NCBI GenBank assembly: GCA_016793165.1
Contig: JAEULA010000008.1
Location: 124,001 to 188,000, forward strand
DNA from: Alphaproteobacteria bacterium
GTDB taxonomy: Bacteria; Pseudomonadota; Alphaproteobacteria; CACIAM-22H2
Length of the DNA: 64,000 bases
Reading direction: 5' to 3'
The notes below the pieces were generated by a model, which was not told where the DNA came from, did no database searches, and worked only from the letters and a program-made list of their open reading frames with translations. Below are positions 53,477 through 62,353 of the stretch, piece after piece. Numbering within the stretch: the first letter of the stretch is position 1; each line of letters begins with the position of its first letter. The position numbers were made by a program, and so were the translations under genes.

Positions 53477-54349
53477 ATGACGCCGCTCGTCGTCCTCGGT
53501 GCCGGCGGCCAGGTCGGACAGGCCGTCGTGCGCGCTGCCCAGGCCCGGGGCCTCGACGTGCGGGCCCATCCGCGTGCCTCGCTCGACATCTCGGATCGGG
53601 TCGCCCTGGCTGCCGCATTGCCGGGCGCAGCTGTGGTCGTCAACTGCGCGGCGGTCACGTCGGTCGACGATGCGGCGAGGGATCCGGCCCGGGCCTACGC
53701 GATCAACGCCGGCGCCGTTGCCGCGCTGGCGCTGGCGTGCCGCGATGCAGGAGTACCGCTGATCCACCTGTCGACCGATTACGTGTTCGACGGCACGGGC
53801 GCGCGGCCGTGGCGGGAGAGCGATGCGCCATCGCCGGTCAACGTCTACGGCGCGAGCAAGCTTGCCGGCGAGCAGGCGATCCCGCTGATCTGGCCGCGCC
53901 ATCTGATCCTCCGCATTTCGTGGGTGTTCGGTGCGCGGGGGAACAACTTCGTGCGCTCGATGCTTGCGCTCGCGCGCCGGCGTGCGGTCCTGCGGATCGT
54001 GGCCGACCAGATCGGGCGACCGACCCCCGCGGATGCCTGCGCCGACGCGATACTGGACCTGGCCGCGCGGTGCCGCGATCCCGCGTTCGACGCCTGGGGC
54101 CTCTACCATTTCGCGGGATCGCCGCCGGTGAGCCGCTACGACTTCGTGCGCTCCATTCTCGCCGACCGCCCGTCGGTCCGGCTGGAGCCGATCGCCAGCG
54201 CGGACGCCGGCGACATCGCCAGGCGCCCGCTCAACGCCGTCCTCGATTGCAGCCTGATCGAGCGGCGCTTCGGCATCGCGTCGCCGAGCTGGGAGGCGAG
54301 CTTGCCGGCGGTGCGCCGCGCGATCGAGGCGGATCTGGATCCGCGCTGA
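53477..54349 (+). CDS. RmlD-type dTDP-4-dehydrorhamnose reductase (SDR)
   Basis: A 290-aa NAD(P)-dependent sugar-nucleotide reductase. Rossmann motif VVLGAGGQVGQAVVRAAQ at the N-terminus, VVNCAAVTSVDDAARDPARA, the LSTDYVFDGTGARPW loop and catalytic Tyr/Lys in VNVYGASKLAGEQ are all typical of RmlD. No rmlA, rmlB or rmlC is in the window, so the sugar may be rhamnose or a different deoxysugar. The ATG at 53477 gives the normal length; a longer frame from 53366 is low-quality. Likely part of the modification island through its strand and position. Confidence 0.87.
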   Translation: MTPLVVLGAGGQVGQAVVRAAQARGLDVRAHPRASLDISDRVALAAALPGAAVVVNCAAVTSVDDAARDPARAYAINAGAVAALALACRDAGVPLIHLSTDYVFDGTGARPWRESDAPSPVNVYGASKLAGEQAIPLIWPRHLILRISWVFGARGNNFVRSMLALARRRAVLRIVADQIGRPTPADACADAILDLAARCRDPAFDAWGLYHFAGSPPVSRYDFVRSILADRPSVRLEPIASADAGDIARRPLNAVLDCSLIERRFGIASPSWEASLPAVRRAIEADLDPR

Positions 54350-54373
54350 CGGCGGCGCGTCGCGCCCGCACCA

Positions 54374-54925
54374 TCAAAGATGGATCAGGGTCGGTGCGAA
54401 CCAGCCGAGCATGGCAAGCACGACGGCCACGGAGCCGAGCCCGAGGCCGCAGTAGAGCAGCAGGATCATCGACGTGACGATCGACGCGGAGGTGAGGACG
54501 ATGGCCAGCTGGAGCGCCGCGCTCGACAGCTCGAACATCTCGTTCTTGGCCTTGTAACGGTCGCGCTCGGCCTCCTTCGCGCGCGCCCGCGCCGACAGCT
54601 CCTTGCGGCCCTCCTGTGTATCCGGCTCGCTCTCCCAGCGCGCGATCGTCGTGCGCCATGTCTCGATCTGCCGGACGGCGGCCTCGGCCTTGGGCCCGGA
54701 CTCGGGCGCCATGATGGCCAGGGCCTCGCTCGCGGTCCGCGCCATCGTCTGCCGGATCGTCTTGGCCTGAAAGAAGGCCCAGAGATCCGAGGCGGCGATA
54801 TGGGCCGCGGTCGCCTCGGACTCCGCGCTCTTGCCGGCGGTCTCGACGACGGCGAGGAAGGCGGCAAGCAATGCGATGATGATGGCGGTCGCCTTGTTGC
54901 CGCCCTCGATGGTCGGTGCGCTCAT
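54374..54925 (-). CDS. DUF4337 membrane protein
   Basis: A 183-aa protein with an N-terminal membrane segment (ATAIIIALLAAFLAVVETAG), a long central charged helical/coiled-coil part (about 60-130, with EGRKELSARARAKEAERDRY) and two C-terminal hydrophobic segments (LAIVLTSASIVTSMILLLY, SVAVVLAMLGWFAPTL). This is the DUF4337 layout; function is unknown. It converges with the RmlD-like gene (24 bp apart) and is the last gene of the minus-strand run from flgI. Connection to flagella is positional only. Confidence 0.7.
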   Translation of the reverse strand: MSAPTIEGGNKATAIIIALLAAFLAVVETAGKSAESEATAAHIAASDLWAFFQAKTIRQTMARTASEALAIMAPESGPKAEAAVRQIETWRTTIARWESEPDTQEGRKELSARARAKEAERDRYKAKNEMFELSSAALQLAIVLTSASIVTSMILLLYCGLGLGSVAVVLAMLGWFAPTLIHL

Positions 54926-55008
54926 GAACCAGGACTCCGAATCGGATCACGACCCGGCGGGAGTCTTGGACTCGGGGGACGCGGCGACGCAAGCGCGCCG
55001 CCGCCGAT

Positions 55009-55713
55009 TCAGGCGCTGCGCGCCAGCGTTGTGACTCCCGTCTGGGCTCGCAGCATGTCGGCCTGCTCACGACGCCACAGGTCGGCGTAACCGCAGGTCT
55101 CATAGGCGGCGAAATAGGGGCCGCCGATCGTGTAGTGCAGGTTGGAGATCGCGTCGGCCGGCTGCGGCGCGTCGTAGTCGACGAGATGGTTCCAGCGGTG
55201 CGGCAGCGCGCCGATCTCGTGATCGCCCGCGAGCCACTTGAACTGGTGCAGCTCGAGGCCGCTCGCCGAGTTCACGTAGGCGGGTGTCAGCGCCCGGCAG
55301 CGCGCGTTGTTGAAGATGATGACGCTCGACCAGTTCTTCTTCTCGTACCGCGTCTGCGTCGCGCCGAGGAATTTCACGCTCTCCGCGGGGACATGGTCGT
55401 GCTTCACGACCTGGACGGCATAGGACGGATCGCGCAGTGCCCACAACCGGGCGATGTCGTCGATCATCAGCATGTCGCAGTCGAAGAACACGGACCATCC
55501 CTCGTAGCCGCTGAGATACGGCACCAGGAAGCGGGTGAACGAGAAGTCGGTCGACTGCATGGCGTGGCGCGGCCGCGTGAAGACGCTGCCGAGCTGGGTC
55601 AGCATCAGCGGGGCGATGGAGACCGGCTCGCTCGCGCGCGCGATGATGGAGTGCGCGAAGACGTGGTAGGCGACGGTCTCGCGCGGATCGAAGCCGATGA
55701 ATGCACGGATCAT
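55009..55713 (-). CDS. Glycosyltransferase (GT8-like, DxD motif)
   Basis: A 234-aa cytosolic protein. It begins MIRAFIGFDPRETVAYHVFA and has a clear DxD metal/nucleotide-sugar site in WSVFFDCDMLMIDD near residue 85, with later WSSVIIFNNARC and HRWNHLVDY blocks typical of small family-8-like glycosyltransferases. The ATG at 55713 begins the conserved part; the longer frame upstream overlaps the TPR gene. It is 11 bp downstream of the TPR-glycosyltransferase gene and probably co-transcribed with flgI...flgL. Acceptor and donor unknown. Confidence 0.72.
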   Translation of the reverse strand: MIRAFIGFDPRETVAYHVFAHSIIARASEPVSIAPLMLTQLGSVFTRPRHAMQSTDFSFTRFLVPYLSGYEGWSVFFDCDMLMIDDIARLWALRDPSYAVQVVKHDHVPAESVKFLGATQTRYEKKNWSSVIIFNNARCRALTPAYVNSASGLELHQFKWLAGDHEIGALPHRWNHLVDYDAPQPADAISNLHYTIGGPYFAAYETCGYADLWRREQADMLRAQTGVTTLARSA

Positions 55714-55724
55714 GGGGCTCTCCT

Positions 55725-57446
55725 TCAGGGATGGACACGGCCGGCCGCGAGGCGCGCGGCGGCAGCGGCGACGACGTCGTCCCACCGGCCGGCGACGGTC
55801 TGGCGCAGCAGCGTGAGGGACGGGTACCAGGGGCTGTCCGGCCGCTCGGTGAACCAGAACCAGAGCAGTCCGCGATCGCGCGGCAGCAGGACGGTGGTCG
55901 GCCGGCCGAGCGCGCCTGCGAGATGCGCGGTCGTATTGCTGATCGTCACCACGTGGTCCATCGCCGCCACCTGCGCGGCGTAGGTGTCGAGATCGCGGAG
56001 CTGGTCGACTTCGGGATCGTCGATGACCTCGACGCCGGCCCGGATCCGGGCGCGCGCGAGCATCTCGGCGTCGCTGCCGTACTGAAGCGACACGAAGCGC
56101 AGCCCGGGCACGCGGAGTATCGGTGCCCAGTCCGCGATGTCGGTGCTCTTGGACTCGGCGTGACGCCGGGCGCCGCTGCACCAGGAGATGCCGACCAGGC
56201 GGTCGGTCGTGCCGCCGGCATAGCGCTGGCGCAGCTCGGACACGCGTCGCGGATCGGCGGCGAGGTAGCCGGCATGGCGCGGAAAGGCGGCCAGGTCAGG
56301 GCGCAGGCCGCGGCCGAGGCTGAGCAGCGGCAGCGCGGCATCGAAGCGGCCCAGCGTTCGCGGATCCGCCGGCAGCGTCGCGGCGACGAACTCGAAGCCG
56401 GGGAAGGAGCGCGCGCACAGGTCGATCAGCCGCGGGTCGACCTCGACGATGCCGCCGATCCCGCGCGCCCGCAGGTCGCCGAGCATCGACAGGCCGAGCA
56501 GCTGCTCGCCGAGACCCTGCTCGCCCCATAGGAGGACCCGCTTGGCGCGCTCGTCGAGCGGCGACATCGGATGCGGGCGCGCCGGCCCGCGATAGTCGGT
56601 GACCCCGATGCCGACGTCGAAGCCGTCCCAGCCGGCGGCGAGGTCGCCGAGCCGGAGCCGGAGCAGCGACAGGTTCCATTGCGCCCGCGCGTTGCGCGGC
56701 GCGAGCGCCAGCACCCGCGGAAGCTCCGCCGCCGCCTCGCGCCAGCAGCCCCGCTTCTCGAGCGAAGCGGACAGGTTGAGGAGCGGCTCGACATAGGTCG
56801 GGTCGAGCGCGGCCGCTGCGGCGAACCAGGACTCGGCGCCGGCCGCGTCGCCGGACGCCTCGTGCACCGTGCCGAGATTGTTGGCCGCGATCGCATAGCG
56901 CGGATTGCTCTCGAGCGCCTGGCGGAAGCATTGCTGCGCGCGGGAAAGCTCGCCCTGCTGCAGAAGGACGGTGCCGAGATTGTTGTTCGCCTGCGCATGT
57001 CGCGGATCGCAGGCGACCGCCCGCTCGTAGGCGGCCACGGCGCCGGCGGCGTCGCCGCACGCGTAGCGGATGTTGCCCAGGACGTACCAGCCCGCGAGAT
57101 GCGCGGGCGCGATCGACGTCGCCGTCGTCGCCTCGTCCGCCGCCTCGGAGAGTCGCCCGAGGGCGAGCAGGATGTTGGCGAGATCGAGATGGTATCCGGC
57201 GATGTCGGCGCGCAGCGCGATGGCCTGCTTGAGCCGCCGCATCGCGCCGCGCAGGTCGCCTGCGTCGCGATCGATCAGCGCGCGGAGATGGAGGGCCTCG
57301 ACACGGTCCGGGTCCCGCGCGAGGGTCGCATCGCAGAGCGCGGCCGCGGCGTCGAGGTCGCGCGCGCGATGCGCCTGCAACGCGCGCGCATGGAGTGACG
57401 CGGCGGGCGAGGCGTCGGCGGCGGGGCGGCTCGCCGCGCGCTTCAT
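55725..57446 (-). CDS. TPR protein with C-terminal glycosyltransferase-like domain (4)
   Basis: A 573-aa protein with about ten TPRs (residues 20-330; AVAAYERAVACDPRHAQANN, AQQCFRQALESNPRYAIAAN) and a C-terminal domain related to genes 48385-53356: LLWGEQGLGEQLLGLSML, LVGISWCSGARRHAE, LRFVSLQYG and VVTISNTTAHLAGALGRPTT. The TAHLAG site resembles true heptosyltransferases more closely than the plus-strand copies do. Its ATG overlaps the stop of the TPR-methyltransferase gene (ATGA). Fourth member of the local family, on the opposite strand. Confidence 0.78.
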   Translation of the reverse strand: MKRAASRPAADASPAASLHARALQAHRARDLDAAAALCDATLARDPDRVEALHLRALIDRDAGDLRGAMRRLKQAIALRADIAGYHLDLANILLALGRLSEAADEATTATSIAPAHLAGWYVLGNIRYACGDAAGAVAAYERAVACDPRHAQANNNLGTVLLQQGELSRAQQCFRQALESNPRYAIAANNLGTVHEASGDAAGAESWFAAAAALDPTYVEPLLNLSASLEKRGCWREAAAELPRVLALAPRNARAQWNLSLLRLRLGDLAAGWDGFDVGIGVTDYRGPARPHPMSPLDERAKRVLLWGEQGLGEQLLGLSMLGDLRARGIGGIVEVDPRLIDLCARSFPGFEFVAATLPADPRTLGRFDAALPLLSLGRGLRPDLAAFPRHAGYLAADPRRVSELRQRYAGGTTDRLVGISWCSGARRHAESKSTDIADWAPILRVPGLRFVSLQYGSDAEMLARARIRAGVEVIDDPEVDQLRDLDTYAAQVAAMDHVVTISNTTAHLAGALGRPTTVLLPRDRGLLWFWFTERPDSPWYPSLTLLRQTVAGRWDDVVAAAAARLAAGRVHP

Positions 57447-58756
57447 TCGCGCGGACCCGTGCTGCGCATCAACGCGAGCAGCGTCGCGCTGCCTTCGTTG
57501 CGGCGCGCCCGGTCCTGCAGTCGCGCCAGAGTCAGCATCTCGAAGCCGTAGGCGTCGGCGAGCCGGCGCAGATAGGCGTCGGAGTGGCGGAAGCGCTGGC
57601 CCGGCAGGATCGTGATCTCGGTGCCGCGCGCGTCCGCATGGAGGGCGACGGCGAAGAGCCCGCCGCGCCGGAGTGTGCGGGACGCCCCGGCGAAGAACGG
57701 CGACAGCGCATGGCTGCGCGTGAGCGCGACCGGGGCCGCTACGAGGTCGAAGAACTGCGCCGGCAGCTCGGCGAGGTGCTGCGCCGGCGACGCCGTGTTG
57801 ACGACGTCGTAGATGCCGCGGCGCCGTGCCGCGTCGGCGTCGCCCTCGTCCGCCTCGACCGCGATCAGGTGCTCGGAGAGCCGACGCCACACCGTTCCGG
57901 CGCCGCCGGCGCCGCAGCCGAGCTCGAGCGTGACGAGGCGGCGGCGGCCGAGGCTGGTGGCGCGCTCGACGAGGCAGCGCATCCGCCGGGCGTGACGCAG
58001 CGCCTCGGCCTCCTCATGGGTGGCGGGTACCGGCGAGGCGGGGGCCGGCACCGGAGCCGCGAACTCGCCGAGGAGGGCGCGCGCGCCGCGAGAGTCCAGC
58101 GGGTCGAGCTGGAGGCAGCGGCGCAGGGCCGCGGCGGCGCTGTCGGTCTGCCCGAGGGCGAGCCATTGGCGCGCGATCTCGAACAGGCTCGTCGCATCGG
58201 TCGGATCGAGCTCGATCGCGCGGCCGAAGGCCTGCATGGCGGCGGGCTGCGCGCCGAGCTCGCGATGGAGATGGCCGAGGCGCTGGAAGCCCGCGGCGAT
58301 CGAGGGGCAGGCGGCGACGAGCGCCTCGGCGAGAGGCAGCGCTTCTGCGAACCGGCGCTCGACGAGCAGCAGGTCGACGAGCGCAAGGCGGGGTTCGGTG
58401 CCGCCGCCGTTCTCGATCGCGACGCGCAGCGCGCGCTCGGCCTCGGGCAGGTCGCCTCGGGCGATGTGCACGCGCGCGCATTCGAGATGCAGCTCGCTGG
58501 CTTGCGGCGACTTGCGGCAGGCCGCGGCGATGAAGTCCATCGCCGCATCGGTGTCGCCGTGCTCGCGCGCGATGCGCGAGAGGCAGTGCAGCGCGCCGAC
58601 GTGGCCGGGCTCCAGGGTGAGCACCTGAGAGCAGGCAGCGAAGGAGTCGGCGAGGCGGCCCGCGGCGCGCGCGCGCTCCGCGGCGTCGAGGGTCTGGTCG
58701 AGGCTGCGCGGCGCGGGGTCGCGGGGCCGGCGGGGGCGGCGGGGGCGGGCTGCCAT
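57443..58756 (-). CDS. TPR-methyltransferase fusion protein
   Basis: A 437-aa protein. After a basic Arg/Pro start, residues about 20-225 are TPR repeats (AFGRAIELDPTDATSLFEIA), and residues about 260-430 form a class I SAM-dependent methyltransferase: motif I LVTLELGCGAGGAGTVWR, an acidic loop LIAVEADEGDADAARR, and LRRGGLFAVALHADA. ATG with AGGAG seven bases upstream, 9 bp after flgL. TPR-linked methyltransferases are common in flagellin or polysaccharide modification loci; target unknown. Confidence 0.75.
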   Translation of the reverse strand: MAARPRRPRRPRDPAPRSLDQTLDAAERARAAGRLADSFAACSQVLTLEPGHVGALHCLSRIAREHGDTDAAMDFIAAACRKSPQASELHLECARVHIARGDLPEAERALRVAIENGGGTEPRLALVDLLLVERRFAEALPLAEALVAACPSIAAGFQRLGHLHRELGAQPAAMQAFGRAIELDPTDATSLFEIARQWLALGQTDSAAAALRRCLQLDPLDSRGARALLGEFAAPVPAPASPVPATHEEAEALRHARRMRCLVERATSLGRRRLVTLELGCGAGGAGTVWRRLSEHLIAVEADEGDADAARRRGIYDVVNTASPAQHLAELPAQFFDLVAAPVALTRSHALSPFFAGASRTLRRGGLFAVALHADARGTEITILPGQRFRHSDAYLRRLADAYGFEMLTLARLQDRARRNEGSATLLALMRSTGPRE

Positions 58757-58765
58757 CCGGAGCTC

Positions 58766-59836
58766 CTAGAGATAGCGGACGAGTGAGAGGTCGCGGACGG
58801 CGGCGATCATGCGATAGGACGCCTCGAGCGCGTTCTGGGTGTAGGTCAGGCGGCTGATCGCCTCGGTCATGTCGACGTCCTCGATGTCGCCGAGCTGCAC
58901 GTCGATCGTCGTCATGAAGTCCTGCTGCCGCGTCGTGAGCTCGCGGATCTGCGCCTGCTTGACGCCGAGTTCGCCCATCTCCTCGACGACGGTGTCCTGG
59001 CCCAGCTCCAGGTCGGCCGCCGCGCGCCGCGCGATCTGGCGGAACCCCGCATCCGTTGTGGCGCTGAGGTCCACGCTCGAGAGCGCGTAGAGCGACTGCA
59101 TGATGTTGTTGATCGAGTTGTCGCGGCCCGTGATGCCGTAGGCCATGTCGAACCCGTCGTCGATGCGAACGGTCAGCAGCGCCTCGGCCGTCGCGCTGTA
59201 CTCGCCGTTGTAGTAGCGCACCGGCGAGCTGCCCGGCACGGCGCCCACGACGTTGCCGTCGAGATGGCTGACGATGCTGTCGTACAGCGTGTCGCCGGAG
59301 GCAGCGGTGTCGTCGAGGGGCAGGGCGGCGGCGATGTCGGCGACGTTGCCCAGCGGGGTCCCGGGCGTGCTGATGTTCCCGGGGTCGATCATCGGCGCGG
59401 CGTCCGTCTCGCGGCCTGCGAAGAGATGGAAGCCGTCGATCTGCGTGTTCAGGAGCTGCGTCATCTCCTGGAGCGCAGCCGAGGCCTGTGCCTTGAGGGC
59501 GGCGTTGCCCTGGGTCGAGCTGAGATTCGCCGGGCTCATCGCCGACCAGGCGGCGTTGCGCATCTCCACCGAGATGTCCTTCACCCGCTGGAGCACGGTC
59601 TGCATCTGCTCCATCCGGGTCTTGGTGACGACGTTCGACTGCAGGAAGGCGTCGTTGGTCGACCGCGTCGAGCGCAGACTGAGCGACAGCCGCGCGCCCT
59701 CGCGCAGGCCGCTGTATTCGACGCTCTTCTTCCCCGACGACACCTGGACCTGCAGCCGGTTGAGCTCGGACTGGGTCTCGGTGAGGCGGTTCCGCAGAAG
59801 TTCGTTCTGCGCGAAGGTTCCGACGTTGGAGATCAC
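58766..59836 (-). CDS. flgL: Flagellar hook-associated protein FlgL (HAP3)
   Basis: A 356-aa junction protein between hook and filament. The N-terminal flagellin-like coiled coil (FAQNELLRNRLTETQSELNR, QVQVSSGKK) and C-terminal half (DMTEAISRLTYTQNALEASY) are characteristic. It starts at a GTG (59836) preceded by GAGGAATT. Order flgK-flgL and close linkage support the call over a third flagellin; the central part is longer than in the two flagellins. Confidence 0.9.
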   Translation of the reverse strand: MISNVGTFAQNELLRNRLTETQSELNRLQVQVSSGKKSVEYSGLREGARLSLSLRSTRSTNDAFLQSNVVTKTRMEQMQTVLQRVKDISVEMRNAAWSAMSPANLSSTQGNAALKAQASAALQEMTQLLNTQIDGFHLFAGRETDAAPMIDPGNISTPGTPLGNVADIAAALPLDDTAASGDTLYDSIVSHLDGNVVGAVPGSSPVRYYNGEYSATAEALLTVRIDDGFDMAYGITGRDNSINNIMQSLYALSSVDLSATTDAGFRQIARRAAADLELGQDTVVEEMGELGVKQAQIRELTTRQQDFMTTIDVQLGDIEDVDMTEAISRLTYTQNALEASYRMIAAVRDLSLVRYL

Positions 59837-59853
59837 GGATCAATTCCTCCGGT

Positions 59854-61512
59854 TCAGGCGGCGACGCGCAGCAGCTCGTCGAACATGTCGCGCGTCGCCT
59901 GGATGACCTTGGCCGACGCGGCATAGGCGTTCTGGATCTCGATCATCAGCGCGAGCTCGCGGTCGACGTTGACGCCGCTGTCGGAGTTGAAGCGGTTCGA
60001 GATCTGCTCGTTGAGAGCGAGCTGGGACTCGAGCGAGTCCTTCGCGCTGGCCCGGCGGTTCGCCTGGGAGGTGATCAGGGCGCCGGCATAGCCGGTGAGG
60101 GTCAGGCTCTCGCCGAGGCCCGGGCCGACCGAGAAGGGCTGGATGCGCTCGAACGCATCGACGATGGCGCGCGGGATCGTGTTGTCCTGGGCAATCGCGC
60201 TCGGCGCCGCGGCGGTCGTTCCGTCGCGCAGCCGCCAGGGGTCGGATTCGACGTCGCTATTGACCGCGACCGAGGTCGAGAACCCGATCGACAACGCCGA
60301 GGGCGCGGCGGCGAGGATCAGCGCCGTGCCGGCGGGAACGTCGACGTCGAGGCCGGTCGTCGCGCCGGACGGCGGCTCGATGGTGATCGTCGTCCCGGCG
60401 ACGGCGGTGATCGTGTAGGTCGTGGCGTGGTTGGCGAAGCGCAGCTGCATGCCGACCGCGACATCGGTCGCGTCGTCGATCGTGAAGCTCGTGGCGCCGC
60501 TGGTCGCGGCGGCGGCGGCCTCGCGGCCCGTCAGCACCGTCTCGGTGTCGCCGTAGCTGAACAGGTCGAGGTCGGAGAGAGCGAAGGTCTGCGCGACGCG
60601 GGCCGTCAGCTCGTCGAGCTGCGTCTGGGCGTCGACCAGGTAGTCGTCGCGCATGTCGATCAGCCCGCGCAGGCGACCGCCGCGGATCTCGGACGTGATG
60701 TCGACGCCGCCGAGCTCGATGCCGCCGAGCGCGCCACCGGCGTAGGTCATCGTCGCGTTGATCGACGACTTGTTGTTGAAAGTCAGCTCGCTGGGCGTGC
60801 CGTCGAGCAGCTGGCGTCCGCTCTGGGTCAGGATCCAGACGTCGCCGTTGGGGCGCTCGAAGAAGGTGACGTCGATGTCCTTCGCGAGGTTGTTGAGGAG
60901 CACGTCGCGCTTGTCCTCCAGGTCGGCGGTCGACTGCTGCAGGCCGCGCGCCTGGACGATCTGCTGGTTCAGGTTGTCGATCTGCTGCAGGTTCATGCCG
61001 ATCGTGGTGACGGCGGCGTCGATGGTCTGCTCCGCGTCCAGGCGCAGGCTCTGGATCGTGTTCGACAGGGTGTTGGCGGAGGTCGCGAAGGCGCGCGCCT
61101 CGGCGAGGACGGCCTGCTGCTGCGTGCTCGAGTCCGGCTGCGCGGCGAGGGCGCGGAACGCGTTGCCGAGGTCGGTGAGCTGCGCCGCGATCGAACTCTC
61201 GTCGCCGGGCGAGCCGAAGGCGAGCTCGAGGCGGCCGAGGAAGTCCTCGCGCACGCGCATCGCCTCGCCGAGCGAGTTGCCGCGGCGGATCTCCTTCTGG
61301 AGGCTCTGGTTGACCGTGCGCTGGATCTCGCCGGCGATGACGCCCTGGCCCTGCGAACCCACGATCTGGTTCTGCAGGTGGATCGTCTTCCGCGTGTAGC
61401 CGTCCGTCGAGGCGTTCGCGATGTTGCGGGAGACGACGTCGAGCCCGATCTGCGACGCGCGCATGCCGCTGTTCGCGGCGATCAGGATCGAGCTGATGCT
61501 CGACAACGGCAT
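59854..61512 (-). CDS. flgK: Flagellar hook-associated protein FlgK (HAP1)
   Basis: A 552-aa junction protein. N-terminal axial motif (ILIAANSGMRASQIGLDVVS, NIANASTDGYTRKTIHLQ) and C-terminal SGVNVDRELALMIEIQNAYA are FlgK hallmarks; the long middle with AQLTDLGNAFRALAAQPDSS is typical too. The gene lies 17 bp before flgL in the flgI operon, and is exported without a signal peptide. Confidence 0.93.
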   Translation of the reverse strand: MPLSSISSILIAANSGMRASQIGLDVVSRNIANASTDGYTRKTIHLQNQIVGSQGQGVIAGEIQRTVNQSLQKEIRRGNSLGEAMRVREDFLGRLELAFGSPGDESSIAAQLTDLGNAFRALAAQPDSSTQQQAVLAEARAFATSANTLSNTIQSLRLDAEQTIDAAVTTIGMNLQQIDNLNQQIVQARGLQQSTADLEDKRDVLLNNLAKDIDVTFFERPNGDVWILTQSGRQLLDGTPSELTFNNKSSINATMTYAGGALGGIELGGVDITSEIRGGRLRGLIDMRDDYLVDAQTQLDELTARVAQTFALSDLDLFSYGDTETVLTGREAAAAATSGATSFTIDDATDVAVGMQLRFANHATTYTITAVAGTTITIEPPSGATTGLDVDVPAGTALILAAAPSALSIGFSTSVAVNSDVESDPWRLRDGTTAAAPSAIAQDNTIPRAIVDAFERIQPFSVGPGLGESLTLTGYAGALITSQANRRASAKDSLESQLALNEQISNRFNSDSGVNVDRELALMIEIQNAYAASAKVIQATRDMFDELLRVAA

Positions 61513-61542
61513 GACGCGTGCCTCCCGGGCCCGAGCGAGCGG

Positions 61543-61995
61543 TCAGAACTGGCGGTCGATGGCGACGGACAGCGCCGGGCCGCCGCGGCGGCCGCCGGCC
61601 ACGGCCATGCCCGTGCGGCCGTAGCCCTGGGCCTTCGGCCGCTGGGCCTCGACCGCATCGACGATCGCGCGCAGCACGCGCTCGTTCGCCTCGCGCGCCG
61701 CAACGATCGCGGACTCGTTCTCGCGGGCCGCGGCGTCGAAGGCGTGGAGGGTCTCGGTCAGCTCGGCGCGCACGGCGTCCGTAATCGCGTCCAGCGTCTC
61801 GGGATCCTTCTTGAAGCGCTGCGCGATGGCGACGTAGCTCTCGACGAGCTTGGTCTTCTCGCTGGTGATCTCGGCGACGCGGGTGAGGGCGAAGCTGCGC
61901 AGCGCCGCGGTCTCCTCGCGCAGCACGACGATGAGCTTGCCGGCGACTTCGATCAGGTCGCGGATGCGCGGGGGATTCTGGGGCTCGTCAACCAT
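61543..61995 (-). CDS. FlgN-like flagellar chaperone
   Basis: A 150-aa cytosolic helical protein. Almost all charged and helical (LIEVAGKLIVVLREETAALR, EKTKLVESYVAIAQRFKKDP, LHAFDAAARENESAIVAARE) with a basic/Gly-rich tail. Size, helical pattern and position between the FlgJ-like gene (8-bp overlap) and flgK fit FlgN, the export chaperone for FlgK and FlgL. Sequence similarity within FlgN is low, so the name is not certain. Confidence 0.7.
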   Translation of the reverse strand: MVDEPQNPPRIRDLIEVAGKLIVVLREETAALRSFALTRVAEITSEKTKLVESYVAIAQRFKKDPETLDAITDAVRAELTETLHAFDAAARENESAIVAAREANERVLRAIVDAVEAQRPKAQGYGRTGMAVAGGRRGGPALSVAIDRQF

Positions 61996-62353
61996 TCTGC
62001 TTCTCCTGGAGTGAAAGGATCTCGCGCGCGACCCGCTGCGCGATGCCGACGCCGCCGCGCCGCGTGATCGCCTGCGCGTAGGAGTCGATCTGGAAGGACC
62101 GGAACATCCGCTCGCCGGTGCCGCCGCCGAACACGCCCTCGGTGTGCAGGCCCTCGAACATCGGCGCGAGCATCTGGCTGAGGAACATGTTCTCGAACTG
62201 CGAGCCGAGCTTCTGCGCCTGCTCCGGCGTCGCGGCCGCCCGGCCGGCCGCGGGAAGGCCGGTGCGCGCGTTCTGCGCCTGCACGTCGCGATGGGCCTGG
62301 TGGCCGGCGGTCGCTGCGGTGCGCAGCACGGCGGAGGTTGCCATTCCAGCCAT
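61988..62353 (-). CDS. FlgJ-like rod-binding protein (no muramidase domain)
   Basis: A 121-aa protein with a rod-binding domain: EQAQKLGSQFENMFLSQMLA then FGGGTGERMFRSFQIDSYAQ and GVGIAQRVAREIL are the FlgJ N-terminal family marks. The C-terminal peptidoglycan hydrolase domain of enterobacterial FlgJ is missing, so another enzyme must open the wall, as is usual in Alphaproteobacteria. I start at the ATG 62353, whose A is also the last base of the flgI stop (TGATG); a GTG at 62356 is equally possible. Confidence 0.85.
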   Translation of the reverse strand: MAGMATSAVLRTAATAGHQAHRDVQAQNARTGLPAAGRAAATPEQAQKLGSQFENMFLSQMLAPMFEGLHTEGVFGGGTGERMFRSFQIDSYAQAITRRGGVGIAQRVAREILSLQEKQNG

